This document shows positions 31,813 through 41,829 of a DNA stretch of 64,000 bases, piece after piece. The position numbers and the translations under genes were made by a program. Positions within the stretch are counted from its first letter, which is position 1; every line of letters starts with the position of its first letter. Below the pieces are notes generated by a model that was given only the letters and a program-made list of their open reading frames with translations, was not told the origin of the DNA and did no database searches. The DNA comes from Hexactinellida sp. DTS-2022 (taxonomy: Eukaryota; Porifera; Hexactinellida), in assembly GCA_028753945.1 (NCBI GenBank), contig JAPNXP010000013.1, forward strand, positions 2,976,001-3,040,000, written 5' to 3'.

Positions 31813-33578
31813 CTATAGCTTAGTTAGCTTATTGGGTAATCCGGCTCTGTTCACAGGGCGTGCCTTAGTTGGTTTCGGTACCTTATTCAGCCTTTCTTTT
31901 CGGTCCTGCCAATATTGAGCAATATCTTCACTATCCGGAACTGGATTTAAGCTCATACTCATCGCGGCCTCCAGATTAGATCCTCTCAGGCGATTTCTCG
32001 TTTTGGTTTGAATTCTATTCAGAGTACTGAACCCCGTTCTGCCACAGCAGAGCCTCAAGAAAACGAGCCGAAAATATTTATAAAGACCTTCAGGATTGAC
32101 TGGTCAGGCTGATCTAATGTGAATATTTTTTGTGCCTTAAATAAGTCGTATATGTTCCTCTGGTGCGCCGCCTTACAGAGCGATCTATGGAGTGGAATCA
32201 GAACTTTCATCACTTCCTTTTCGTCCCCATGTGCTGCGTAGAAACGGAAAATTGTTCCTAAGTGCCATTTGATACTTTTTTCGACTAGGCTTTGAGGGAA
32301 GTAGTTTTCTGCTCCTAAATTATCGGAAATTCGAAGCACTCGAAGATCGTAAATAGCTGCAAGCTTTCCTTCATTAATTGGAAACCTGCGTTGAACACTG
32401 AGCATAAGATCCTTTGCCAAGGATTTTCCGACGCTTTCATCTATTTCCTCATCAGAATTGTCCGCATCTTTATATACATCTTCTAACTGGGTAATTTCCC
32501 TTTCAATGACGAGGTATGCGTTCCATCGGCTCTGTGTATTATACTGCAAACGAATAGATAGCCTATATAATTTTTGCTCGAAGTGCTCGTCTTGTTGTAT
32601 TCAAATCAGCCAGAAAGGTATTGTCGGTTAATGATGCAATCACAAACTGTGCCTCATGCGTATTTTTATGTGGGAGTTCGTTGCCCATTGGACAATAGCT
32701 TTGGCATTTTCGGTGACTGAATTCACAGCCGAAAAACGGCTAAGCCATCTCGTATCGCACCAAGCTCCAGGAAGGGTAATTCGTGAAAATGTGTTGACGA
32801 GCGATTTATATTATTTCCGTCGTTCTGGACTCCTCGAAAAATTATAACAATATTTGATTACTATTTCGATCTTGTCGGCAACGTCACATACCTTTTTCTT
32901 CACCATCGACAGCAAGGATTACCAGAAAAACAACAGCCATCATCCATGCCCAATGCTTGTTTAATGTAGGGGTCGAGTCGCACCTGTAAACCAGTCTTCG
33001 AACCAACCATGGTGGAAGCTCCATCACTGCTGAAACATGCAACGTTACGGATGTCGAACCCCCTATCATTTACGAGTCTCATGATCGCATGCAATAAATC
33101 CTCACTGGCTCCACTACGCACTTTGACGAGCCCCATGAAACGTGATTCTCCAGCCACTTTGACATAGAGTCATAGACAATGAGCTGCTTTTCCACCGCCA
33201 CGTCAGTAGTCTCATCAACCGTTATTCCAAACGGCATGCCAGGCCCGAAATCCTGTAAACTATGAAACTGCAATGCCGCTCCAGCTCGAAGAACACGAAC
33301 GGATAGTTTTTGCTCTAGTAAGGCGTAAACATCCACATCGTGTTTCTCTAGAAGCCGTGCAATAGGGTCAACTTTAATTATTGCCAATTCTTGTGTAGCG
33401 CAGAGTGAAACCACTTCTACCAATGGAATAACCTGCCTGCGGTTTGACTCAGACTTGCTCTATTTTGCTTTCAGAACCTGTTTATTACTTTTCTTGACAA
33501 CAGACGACAGAGAAGGCTGGGTCGAATGCTTGTACGCATCGTGCTCTCTGAAGGGTTCCTTCTTGGAGTTTCTATTAT
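31813..33578 (-). pseudogene. hAT transposase (ZMYM/ZNF862-like lineage), broken
   Basis: Read on the minus strand from 33578 to 31813. First come the N-terminal words KKEPFREHDAYKHS (about 33530), then FGPGMPFGITVDETTDVAVE (about 33210) with the first catalytic Asp of the hAT core. Next are SRFMGLVKV and DIRNVACFSSDGASTMVGS (about 33040), with a second conserved Asp. After a helical stretch at 32055-32549 comes the dimerisation domain TGFSTLNRIQTKTRNRLRGS near 31990. At least four frame changes and stops separate these. A more N-terminal piece lies beyond the fold-back insertion at about 35478-35620 (KLWQKEFSRWLQVQ). A dead transposon gene; ZNF862/ZMYM-type host genes descend from the same family. 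Confidence 0.75.
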
Positions 33579-34237
33579 CGTGACCTACGTTATAATAAGG
33601 CCTATTCAGTGTTATCAAAATGTGGACTATGGATACTGTCGAAGGCCATTGTAAAATAGAGGTCACTTCTTTATCTCAATTAATAGTAATGGTAGACCTG
33701 AATATGTTTTGAAATATATGGGAACATCCGAATATTATATATAGAACCTTTCAGCATTGAAATATGTCATCATTTGATAACTTAATCGTCAATTTTCGTT
33801 CGAATTATCATGTTTTTAAAGCCCTGTTTTAACACAGTTAAACGCGTTATACATATATGTTCAACATTGGTACATTATGATACCCAGACCTAGTTAAATA
33901 AAATATATCAAAAATAAAAATAGAATGTTTACACCTTCCTCGGTTGTCAGGAAAATGTATATTTCCTAAAATGAGCCATAATCCCATAACACCAAAACTA
34001 TAATTGTTATGTAAACTAGACTACGCCTCATCTACCCGCAATAGGTGACTTCCTATTCATCGATAGTACATTTTCTATATTTTATTTAACTAGGTCTGGG
34101 TATCATCATGTACCAATGTTGACATATATAAAGCGTTTAACTGTGTGTAAAACAGGGCTTTAAAAACATGATAATTCGATCTAAAATTGACGATTACGTA
34201 ATCAAATGATGACATATTTCAATTCTGAAAGGTTCTA

Positions 34238-35306
34238 TCTATATATAAAGTTGTTGTGTGTGTATGTTTGTCCTCACATCTCCTCTGAGAGTTCTCAACA
34301 GATCTGAACCAAATTTTGTATGTCACTTAGGGGCTACCCAACCACCCTGAATAAGGAATTTTTAAGAAATATCTACGTTTCTCGCGGAGTTAACTCGAAA
34401 TATATGATATTTTTGCAACCTCGTACATTTTAATGAGAATTATCAAAGATTAAAGTGCTGCTAGAAAAACAATTCAAATTCTTAATCTGGGGTTTTGTTA
34501 TATGAGGAATCCGAATATGATATTTTAAATTCAATAGAATACATATTTTGCAACTTACCATATGCATATTTAACACTACAATTCTACTGACTATTAAATT
34601 AATACTAATCAGATTTCAGAGTTTTTATTGGACTAATTAAATGAGTCAATATAGTATCAAAGAAGACAACAATTAAATGTCCCTAAAGCAGTAATAATTT
34701 TAACCAATAAAATTTCAGGTTCCATTGAGGTGTCAATAGTCTCATAATCGGCCCCCAGGTGATATAAATACAACTGATCTACTTTAATTTTAACATCCGT
34801 CATATTACACATTCGTCATACACTTCCGTCATAATACACATATTACATAAATGTCACTTAAAAAAACGTTCGCATGTGTCCAACGATTGCAAACAAAGGT
34901 GCAATTCAGCAAGAAAGCGACTCAAGAGAGAGAACGAAACAGAGGAAGAGAGAGTACTGCGCCTCGAAAGAATGCGGATTTCTGCTGCAATTATTCGTAG
35001 AAACGAAACCGAGGAGGAAAGAGTACTGCGCCTCGATAGAAAAAGGACAGCTACTGCAGCCTCTAGATCAAAGAATTGGGATGACCTCACTCGAATTGCC
35101 TTCAAATACCAGGCCAGTACTGGTAAGTAGTGACTATGACAATCAATCTCTGCGGATGAATTCATTGATTCATCTGCCACTGATATTTACTGTGAAATAA
35201 ACTGTAATTGATTGTTCAGACGTATAATAATGCCAAATATATTTTATTTGGAGGAAATATTGGACAAAACTTCAAATTCCGCTGCGAAGCGCGGGTACCC
35301 GGCTAG
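34238..35306 (+). mobile_element. Helitron-like element between A and T
   Basis: Starts TCTATATATAAAGTTGTTGT and ends with a hairpin CCGCTGCGAAGCGCGG followed by TACCCGGCTAG. The host reads A|T across the insertion, without duplication, and the other palindrome arm shows the empty site. 5'-TC, 3' hairpin, CTAG and A|T insertion are canonical Helitron features. At 1069 bp it lacks Rep/helicase, so it is non-autonomous. Confidence 0.9.
34876..35130 (+). CDS. Fragment of Helitron-associated protein with ETEEERVLRL repeats
   Basis: 84 codons containing two copies of R(N/E)ETEEERVLRL(E/D)R(M/K)R with basic surroundings. Comparable charged repeats precede the Rep/helicase region in some animal Helitron proteins (recalled, not checked). 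No Rep or helicase motif follows, so this is a residual N-terminal piece; expression is uncertain. Confidence 0.4.
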   Translation: MSNDCKQRCNSARKRLKRENETEEERVLRLERMRISAAIIRRNETEEERVLRLDRKRTATAASRSKNWDDLTRIAFKYQASTGK

Positions 35307-35477
35307 TATATCATACTCGGATGTTCCCATATAGTTCCAAAACATATTCAGGTCTACCATTACTAATAATTGAGATAAAGAAGTGCCCTCTATTTTACAA
35401 TGGCCTTCGACAGCATCCATAGTCCACATTTTAATAACACTGAATAGGCCTTATTATAACGTAGGTCACGCTATTAC

Positions 35478-36007
35478 ATATTCGCCATTGCGTCCAAGCC
35501 ATTGGCAGCCCTCGTTGTTAACATATTACACAAAGGTATTCCTGAATGTGCTGATTTCCCACTACAGTCTGTACTTGAAGCCACCTAGAGAATTCTTTCT
35601 GCCATAATTTTACTGAAGGCATTTGATAAATCAACTAGTGGTATAGTTTAGATTTAAAAAATCTTTATTGATAAGAATAAGTGAATATAAAAACATTTAA
35701 TGAAGAAAGCTGGAATTTCAAATTAAATGGGAAACTATTCCCCCATCCCAGGGAAATAGTCTTGCTTTCGATTTTGAGGGGTGCAGAATATATTTATGAA
35801 GTCATTTTGAGCGGCTGCAGAGTCGATTTGACCGGCCAGCCGGCCGGTCAAAACGCTTAGGGGGAACACTGGCAGAGAGTCAGAAAATTTATTATGAAAT
35901 CCAGGCAGGGGCAGAGCTAAGATTTTCAAGAAGAGAGGTTGTAGTTTTGTAAACTTTTTTGTTTTGCTAATCAAGGCAATTATCACCTTCATACACAATT
36001 TCTCTCT
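35478..36007. other. Remainder of the hAT relic and spacer
   Basis: About 35478-35620 (minus strand) is the N-terminal remnant of the hAT gene interrupted at 33579. A palindrome CCGGCCAGCCGGCCGG is at 35831-35846. Otherwise unassigned. Confidence 0.4.
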
Positions 36008-37887
36008 ATGATGGACGAGGCTGACATCTCAGAACCTGCATTCATAAGTGTATCTCCTCAAGAGATTGTCAATAGTATCAGAGAAAAGGGTATTGTTGCT
36101 TACACTGCAACTGATGACGTTCGATTGTCAGAACAGCAGGAAGTGAAATTAGGATACCAGAAGCCCCACTCCTCTCTAACCCAAATTGAAAGAGCACATA
36201 TAATACTACAGTCAGGAAACATCTCATTTGATCCCAAGCTACATTTTTTCAATGTTATTGGTTCTGGCAACCGCCCATATGTTTTCCGCCTATTGCAGTG
36301 GTTCTCAACCTTTTCACCCGCGACCCCCTATGTCCAATTTAAGGAGATCGCGGACCCCCTGCCATTAACCGTAATATAAACCCCAAGATGTCCGCGGACC
36401 CCTTTTGGGTCGCGGACCCCAGGTTGAGAACCACTGGCCTATTGCCACGGGAGATATGTAGTTGCCCTTCAAGTGGGATATGTTATCACATCATAGCTGT
36501 AAAAATAAGCATTGGTAGCGAAACTAGTGTTACGAAGCATCAGAAATTAAATTTGACAATGTTTCGTAAAAGAACTCGCATTCGTAAAGATGAAACATCA
36601 GGAAGGAAGAGAGCACGAAAGATGGACGTAGATGAGAACCAGATAAATAGATATCCCAGCATATTTTCCACTTGACCTAACACCTGAAAATATATGCTCG
36701 AATTCAAATACTACTCAAGAACGTCTGGTGGATTCTAGCCCTGAAAATTCTAATCTATATTCCATTTCACTTGTAACAATAAACCCACAAGATGCAAAAC
36801 AAGAAGACAATTCATCCAAATTCAAACAATCAGTTCCTCACGTCAACATACTAGATACGAAAGAAACAATTCTTCTCAATACTCGCATTCTCTATTTCTA
36901 TGTGATAATATTTCCGAGACCTCAACTGGAAATATGAGTGAAAGTGAATCCCTCAATTTAACTTATAAACAGGGAAACGAGACACATATACCCACTCTTC
37001 AATATGAGTGTAAGAAAAATGAGCTTGCACGCAATCTATTGTATTTTCATAAACAGAAGGAAAGTTACCTTCTAAACGATGATGTAATTGAGATTGATGA
37101 GTCTAGACTCTAAAGCTTCACAAAGTCATTGTGAAGAAAACGCCTATTGGCTAAAACAATCAAATCTATTACAGGACCACAAACAGATGTTATTAAGCAA
37201 TAATTGGATTGATGATAAGTTGATTGACGCGAGTCAGAAAATTCTAGCCAAACAATTTGTGAATAGATTCGTCGGGTCAGGTTTCCAAGATACAGCTGTT
37301 GGATTGTGCGGCAATTTCTCGATTGAAACTGGCGAATTCATTCAGATTCTTCATGGCGGGTCTAATCATTGGTTGACAATTCTACAATTGGAACTAAGCA
37401 CCCTGAAGTACGCTTGTATGATAGTTTATTCATTACCGTAGCAGAAGATGTGAAAAAACAAATTTCAAGTCTACTTTGTACAAAGAAGAGTGGATTATAT
37501 TAAAATTTGTGAATACATATAGTCAAACAAGCTGGAGTTAATGATTGCGGGATCTTTGCTATAGCTTTAGCAACAGCCTTATGTTTCGGAAAGAGTCCTG
37601 GTAAGTATCGCTTTAATCAAAAGCTATTTCGGAACCATTTGCTGACCTGCCTTGAACGTGAACATTTTTCAATGTTACCTGTTATCAAAGAGAGAAGAGG
37701 CGATATTATAAACGTTGAAAGAAACATCAGGGTATATTGCTACTGTAGGATGCCGGAAATCATTACCATGGTTAGATGCCATAGTTGTTCCGAATGGTTC
37801 CATATTGGAGCCTGTGTATCTATAACAGACTCCCAAATGAAGGACAAAGCTTTTAGATGGTCATGTAGAACATGTCCTAAAGTCTGA
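36008..37887 (+). pseudogene. Broken SWIM / C48-like peptidase / PHD protein, transposon-type
   Basis: Pieces in order on the plus strand: an N-terminal region (36008-36290) ending GSGNRPYVFRLL; after the MITE 36296-36436, a SWIM-type zinc finger CSCPSSGICYHI (CxC...CxH, about 36455-36490); a basic stretch RKRTRIRKDETSGRKR; a Ulp1/SENP-like (C48) segment with GSNHW (37365, likely catalytic His), YDSL in a shifted frame (Asp) and NDCGIFAIALA (about 37545, catalytic Cys); and a PHD finger YCYCRMPEI...VRCHSCSEWFH...WSCRTC (37735-37880). Several frame breaks lie between them. Similar SWIM/C48/PHD proteins are, as far as I recall, encoded by animal DNA transposons; which superfamily is unclear. 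The cysteine protease would act on SUMO-like modifiers. Confidence 0.6.
36296..36436. mobile_element. Short hAT (Charlie-like) MITE, target duplication GCCTATTG
   Basis: Ends CAGTGGTTCTCAACC and GGTTGAGAACCACTG, flanked by GCCTATTG (36288-36295 and 36437-36444). At 141 bp, with CGCGGACCCC repeated inside, it interrupts the SWIM protein frame just before the zinc finger. Confidence 0.96.
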
Positions 37888-38872
37888 TAGTGGTTTTTAT
37901 CAGATTTCACTTATTTCTAATAGTATTATTTATTTAATCTATCATTTAATTAATACAAATATTTATCTTTCAATAATTAAACACAATTTTACTCTTCACA
38001 TATTCTTTAGTCAGAAAGGGTGATAAATGCTTAATTAATCGAACAAGTTTCGGTCAGTAATAAACTATCAATCGTTCCTTTCCGTTCCGTAAATTAGGCA
38101 TCAACAAATTACGGAACTGTTCCATTCCGTTCGAGTTCCGTTCCGTTCCGTAAATTAGTATGTCCATCTTTTGTTGTTATTTTTCCCAATACGATATACT
38201 ACTAAATTAGGGCATGTATTCGAAAATTTGGAGGGCGGCACGAGTTCAAATTTGCCTAGGGGGGTGGATTTAGAACCCGACTCAAGGACCTCCACTGATC
38301 ATTTGTGTACATTATATCAAGTGTTGCATCCAGAATCGCGTTGAAAGCTGAGCTCTAGCACTAAAGAAACATCACAATATTTGGGAATTTGGACCCGCAA
38401 ATTGTCATTTTTCTGTTCGGATATATATTGATGATTTGAACATTGAAACCGTTGAGATCTAAAATATATCACTACCAATCCGAAGATCTATAAACTGGAA
38501 TAAATCATTACCATATAGTTATAGGCAAAAAGTGGTTATTTTGAAATTGTAATCTAGAGCATATATAATTACATCCTAACAAATACAAATGTATTCAAGC
38601 AGGAAATATTGTTATGCTAAGCTCTGACATTTATATTGCTTTAGTGCCAATTATGCCATATAGTATGGTATTTTTCGCCAAAACTTTCAAAATTATTGGG
38701 AAAACAATTCAATGGGATCTAAATAATAACGATATTTGGCATATATTTTCATTAAAAAACATTGGTATCGTCTTTTCTAGTATTTGTTATAACTCCATAG
38801 GGGTACACCGTTATATTAATCTATGCACCTTTTTGTTTTTACAATTGTAGTTGATCTTTGAGAAATACTTCA
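37888..38872. other. Upstream region of NUP85
   Basis: Contains a decayed repeat rich in GTTCCGTTCCGTAAATTAG (38070-38160) and AT-rich DNA. A pyrimidine-rich run ending TTGTAG at 38840-38850 looks like a 3' splice site 23 bases before the NUP85 ATG, so a non-coding first exon may lie somewhere in this stretch. No TATA box stands out. Confidence 0.45.
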
Positions 38873-40831
38873 ATGGACCAATTCCAGTTTAATTATCAAA
38901 ATCAACAACACCCTGTCATTTATGTGAAGAATATTAATCATTCTTTTATGATAAGAGCTACTTCATGTTCTTTTAATAATGTTCTCTTGTACCCATATTG
39001 TGTAAATCAAAAGTGTCCTTATCCAGAAATGGTGAACATAAGTTGTGTTGATTCTGAAATTCTGTCAACTATTATGCAAAACAAGGTAGAGCTATTTCAC
39101 TCCATTTTTTATGAGATGCACATTACTTCTGTTCCCCAACCCTTTCAACCGTCCTCAGATTTTTCTTTGCTCGATTATAGTATGAAATATAGAGCGGCTA
39201 TACAAAACTTGTGTAGCGACTTTCCGAATACAAAAACGTCTGAAGCTCTCTCTACTCAAGAGTTGATTTGGCACTTATCGGAAATATTATATATATCTCC
39301 CATAGGATTGACATTATCAATGAATTTATTAAATTGGATTCAGTTGCATGGAGAACATACATGCAAACTATTAGATATTGCTCTCAATATTGAACAACAA
39401 GCATCAGATATTTGGACCGCTATTTTCGCCTTATTACTTCAGGGGAGAATGGACGATTGTCTTAACTTATTGACCCTATTATTGGCTCAAAAGGAAGGTT
39501 GGCCAGTTCTTGGGAAAAAGGATTTGAATTGTATTCAACACATCTGTGATTTACTTAGGATTTGGCCCTTTCGGTTTGAAAATAGTTATTCTAATGATCT
39601 CTATCAAAAGTGGATTTCATGGAGAGAACTATGCAGAGAAGCTGTTAACTCTGGTAAATTACAGTCTATATTCGAAGTTGAGCTTATTGGAAAATTGTTA
39701 AGTGGTATTAAAGAAGCATTTGAACAAATACCTCTCATTGCTTGTCCTCGTTGGATTGACATGTTAGTTGGATTGTTGTTATACTGTAATCCCTTTGCAG
39801 AGGCCTTTACTACAGAACTAATGAATTTAGTTCGCCATGCTTATATATTCTTTAATGCATCTGGTAAAATAGATGAGTTATTGCTCAATCTCTTCACCAG
39901 TTCTTTACTTGAATTTTTCAAACTATTGTGCGATCTTGAACCAAGTTGGTGTTTTGCTGCTCATCTAGCTGATTTATTAACTTTTGCAGGGTATCAGGAA
40001 ATGACAACTCAATATCACCCAACCAGTGAAGATGAAAAACTAAATTTGAATGAACATATTATTCTTGGATATGCCACTTCCCTCATGTCGCAACCTCGTC
40101 AATGGATAGCAGGGGCTGATTACTTAATGTTAGCATGTCCATTATTGGGATTTAAGACGTTAGAAGCATACCTTGAAAGAATAGGATCTCGTAATGATCA
40201 AGAAACGTCGACTTCGGTAGTGGCGATTAGTGACAGGTATAATATAAAGAGTATACTTACATCAGTTTGTAAAATCCAAGCAAAGATTTCTTTGAGATCA
40301 AGTGATATATCTAAAGCTATTAACTGGTGTTTAATAATAGGAGATGACAAATCCAGTAAGTATTTGATACGAAAATATTTATGGCACTATATGAAAGAAG
40401 GATCTTTGCAAAACCTTTTTTACTTGAATAAATTCGATTTGCAACATTCTATGTTAAGCCAAGAGTTTGCGTTTTTACAAAAATTCTCTGAATTTCATTC
40501 ATTTTATGCTTCTGGAGACGTGTGGAATTCCGCTAAGCTTCTTACAAACATCGTACGTTCAGAGATCGCACCTAAAGCATTTTGGGTTACGCTTCTATTT
40601 GATACTCTACCTTTACTTGAGTTGGAAGAAAACCTGTTTTCTGAAGAGGACACGTATGAAATGATGAGGGTTCTTCAGGAACTTTCATCTTCATTTTCTA
40701 ATAGTCAAATTTTATTTCCTTTTAATAGAATGAAAGATTACTGTAATGAAGAAACTATTAGTGAAACTTTAAAACTATTGAGACTAAGGCTTACTAGAAA
40801 CTTGTCTAAACCTCTTTTCACTGAACAGTGA
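38873..40831 (+). CDS. NUP85: Nucleoporin Nup85, single uninterrupted exon
   Basis: 652 residues from the ATG at 38873 (MDQFQFNYQ) to the stop at 40829-40831, close to the 656 of human NUP85. Nup85 is a structural, all-helical (ACE1-type) member of the Y-shaped Nup107-160 complex that scaffolds the nuclear pore and binds kinetochores in mitosis. Recognisable blocks are ELIWHLSEILYISP (near 130), WCFAAHLADLL (near 360), WIAGADYLMLACP with YLERI (near 430), and the C-terminal FHSFYASGDVWNSAKLL ... IAPKAFWVTLLFDTLPLLE (near 550-580). The frame is intact and codon use matches the AT-rich host. It has no introns, although other genes here are intron-rich, and no trailing poly-A run. It is flanked by the SWIM relic upstream and a P element 290 bp downstream. 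Confidence 0.92.
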   Translation: MDQFQFNYQNQQHPVIYVKNINHSFMIRATSCSFNNVLLYPYCVNQKCPYPEMVNISCVDSEILSTIMQNKVELFHSIFYEMHITSVPQPFQPSSDFSLLDYSMKYRAAIQNLCSDFPNTKTSEALSTQELIWHLSEILYISPIGLTLSMNLLNWIQLHGEHTCKLLDIALNIEQQASDIWTAIFALLLQGRMDDCLNLLTLLLAQKEGWPVLGKKDLNCIQHICDLLRIWPFRFENSYSNDLYQKWISWRELCREAVNSGKLQSIFEVELIGKLLSGIKEAFEQIPLIACPRWIDMLVGLLLYCNPFAEAFTTELMNLVRHAYIFFNASGKIDELLLNLFTSSLLEFFKLLCDLEPSWCFAAHLADLLTFAGYQEMTTQYHPTSEDEKLNLNEHIILGYATSLMSQPRQWIAGADYLMLACPLLGFKTLEAYLERIGSRNDQETSTSVVAISDRYNIKSILTSVCKIQAKISLRSSDISKAINWCLIIGDDKSSKYLIRKYLWHYMKEGSLQNLFYLNKFDLQHSMLSQEFAFLQKFSEFHSFYASGDVWNSAKLLTNIVRSEIAPKAFWVTLLFDTLPLLELEENLFSEEDTYEMMRVLQELSSSFSNSQILFPFNRMKDYCNEETISETLKLLRLRLTRNLSKPLFTEQ

Positions 40832-41241
40832 GAATTTATCAAAATTATAGTTATGATATTAGCAACTTATTAACAGCTTAAAGATTTGTTAGTAATTATA
40901 TATATCATTAAAACACGCTGCTGTTTGGGTTTCCAATCCCGTACTGTTTTTCTGACCCCATGAATTCTGGATTGAGTTACTAATCCTTGATGCGTATAAC
41001 ACAATTGTATAATATTTGAATCTAAGTGAATTAGGTTCTCTAAGCCTCGAAAACTTAACTTGTATATTCTCTGCCAGTACAGGTAGCACAGAGTACTATT
41101 TGGTTTGATAATAGATATTGCCATAGCCTACTATACATAAGGCCTAACATCAAAATATGGATTTCGGACCAGGGATGGGTTAGCCGATATGAATTGATTT
41201 CGAAGGGAATATCATTCATTGGCTATTTCTGATACTAAATA

Positions 41242-41609
41242 CCTTATTATAGGAAACTAACCCCCCATGAAATTAACACGAATTTCTCCAAATCGCATTA
41301 ATTTCATGGAGCGTTAATTTCTATGACCTTAATTTCCTGCTATTTGGCAAAATTATACAATGGATGGACAAACTTCCGAGCTACATATTTTCAGATGTGC
41401 AACTAGTTTGAGAGGATATACCATGTATATCAAGTAGATTGGAAGCCTATTTGGGCACAATAATAGTTTTCAATCAGGAGATTAATAATCCTGAAATTTT
41501 TTTATTAAATTTATTCGCGTTAATTTCATGTATTTGAAAATGTTCAGCTCCACATCGCGTTAAATTCCTTCGCGTTAATATCATGGCGCGTTAATTTCCT
41601 ATAATAAGG
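41242..41609. mobile_element. Tc1/mariner-type MITE (CCTTATTATAGGAAA) in the P element
   Basis: Ends CCTTATTATAGGAAA and TTTCCTATAATAAGG with TA on both sides. The interior repeats GCGTTAATTTCATGG in both orientations. A collapsed version is at 62363. Confidence 0.9.
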
Positions 41610-41829
41610 TAGTCAATAATATGCCAAACCAACCATAAAATTGGTCAATTTGCAACCAGGGTTGATTTTGAACATAAATTATTAATAACCCATAATGTAT
41701 ATATTCACTAAACTACATATATAAACATTTATTTAAAAATTTGTATTTCCACTAATATCTCGTTATTTCTCACTATTAATCCACCTTTCTGATACTTTCC
41801 AATCTGTTTCCGTTTACCTAGCTATTATC

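Larger units (their letters stand above)
33579..35470. mobile_element. Fold-back element inside the hAT gene, 7-bp duplication CTATTAT/CTATTAC
   Basis: Ends CGTGACCTACGTTATAATAA and its complement, flanked by CTATTAT (33572-33578) and CTATTAC (35471-35477). The arms (33579-34100 and 34100-34235 plus 35307-35470) form the same palindrome as in the 22412 copy. It is interrupted by a Helitron-like element. Confidence 0.85.
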
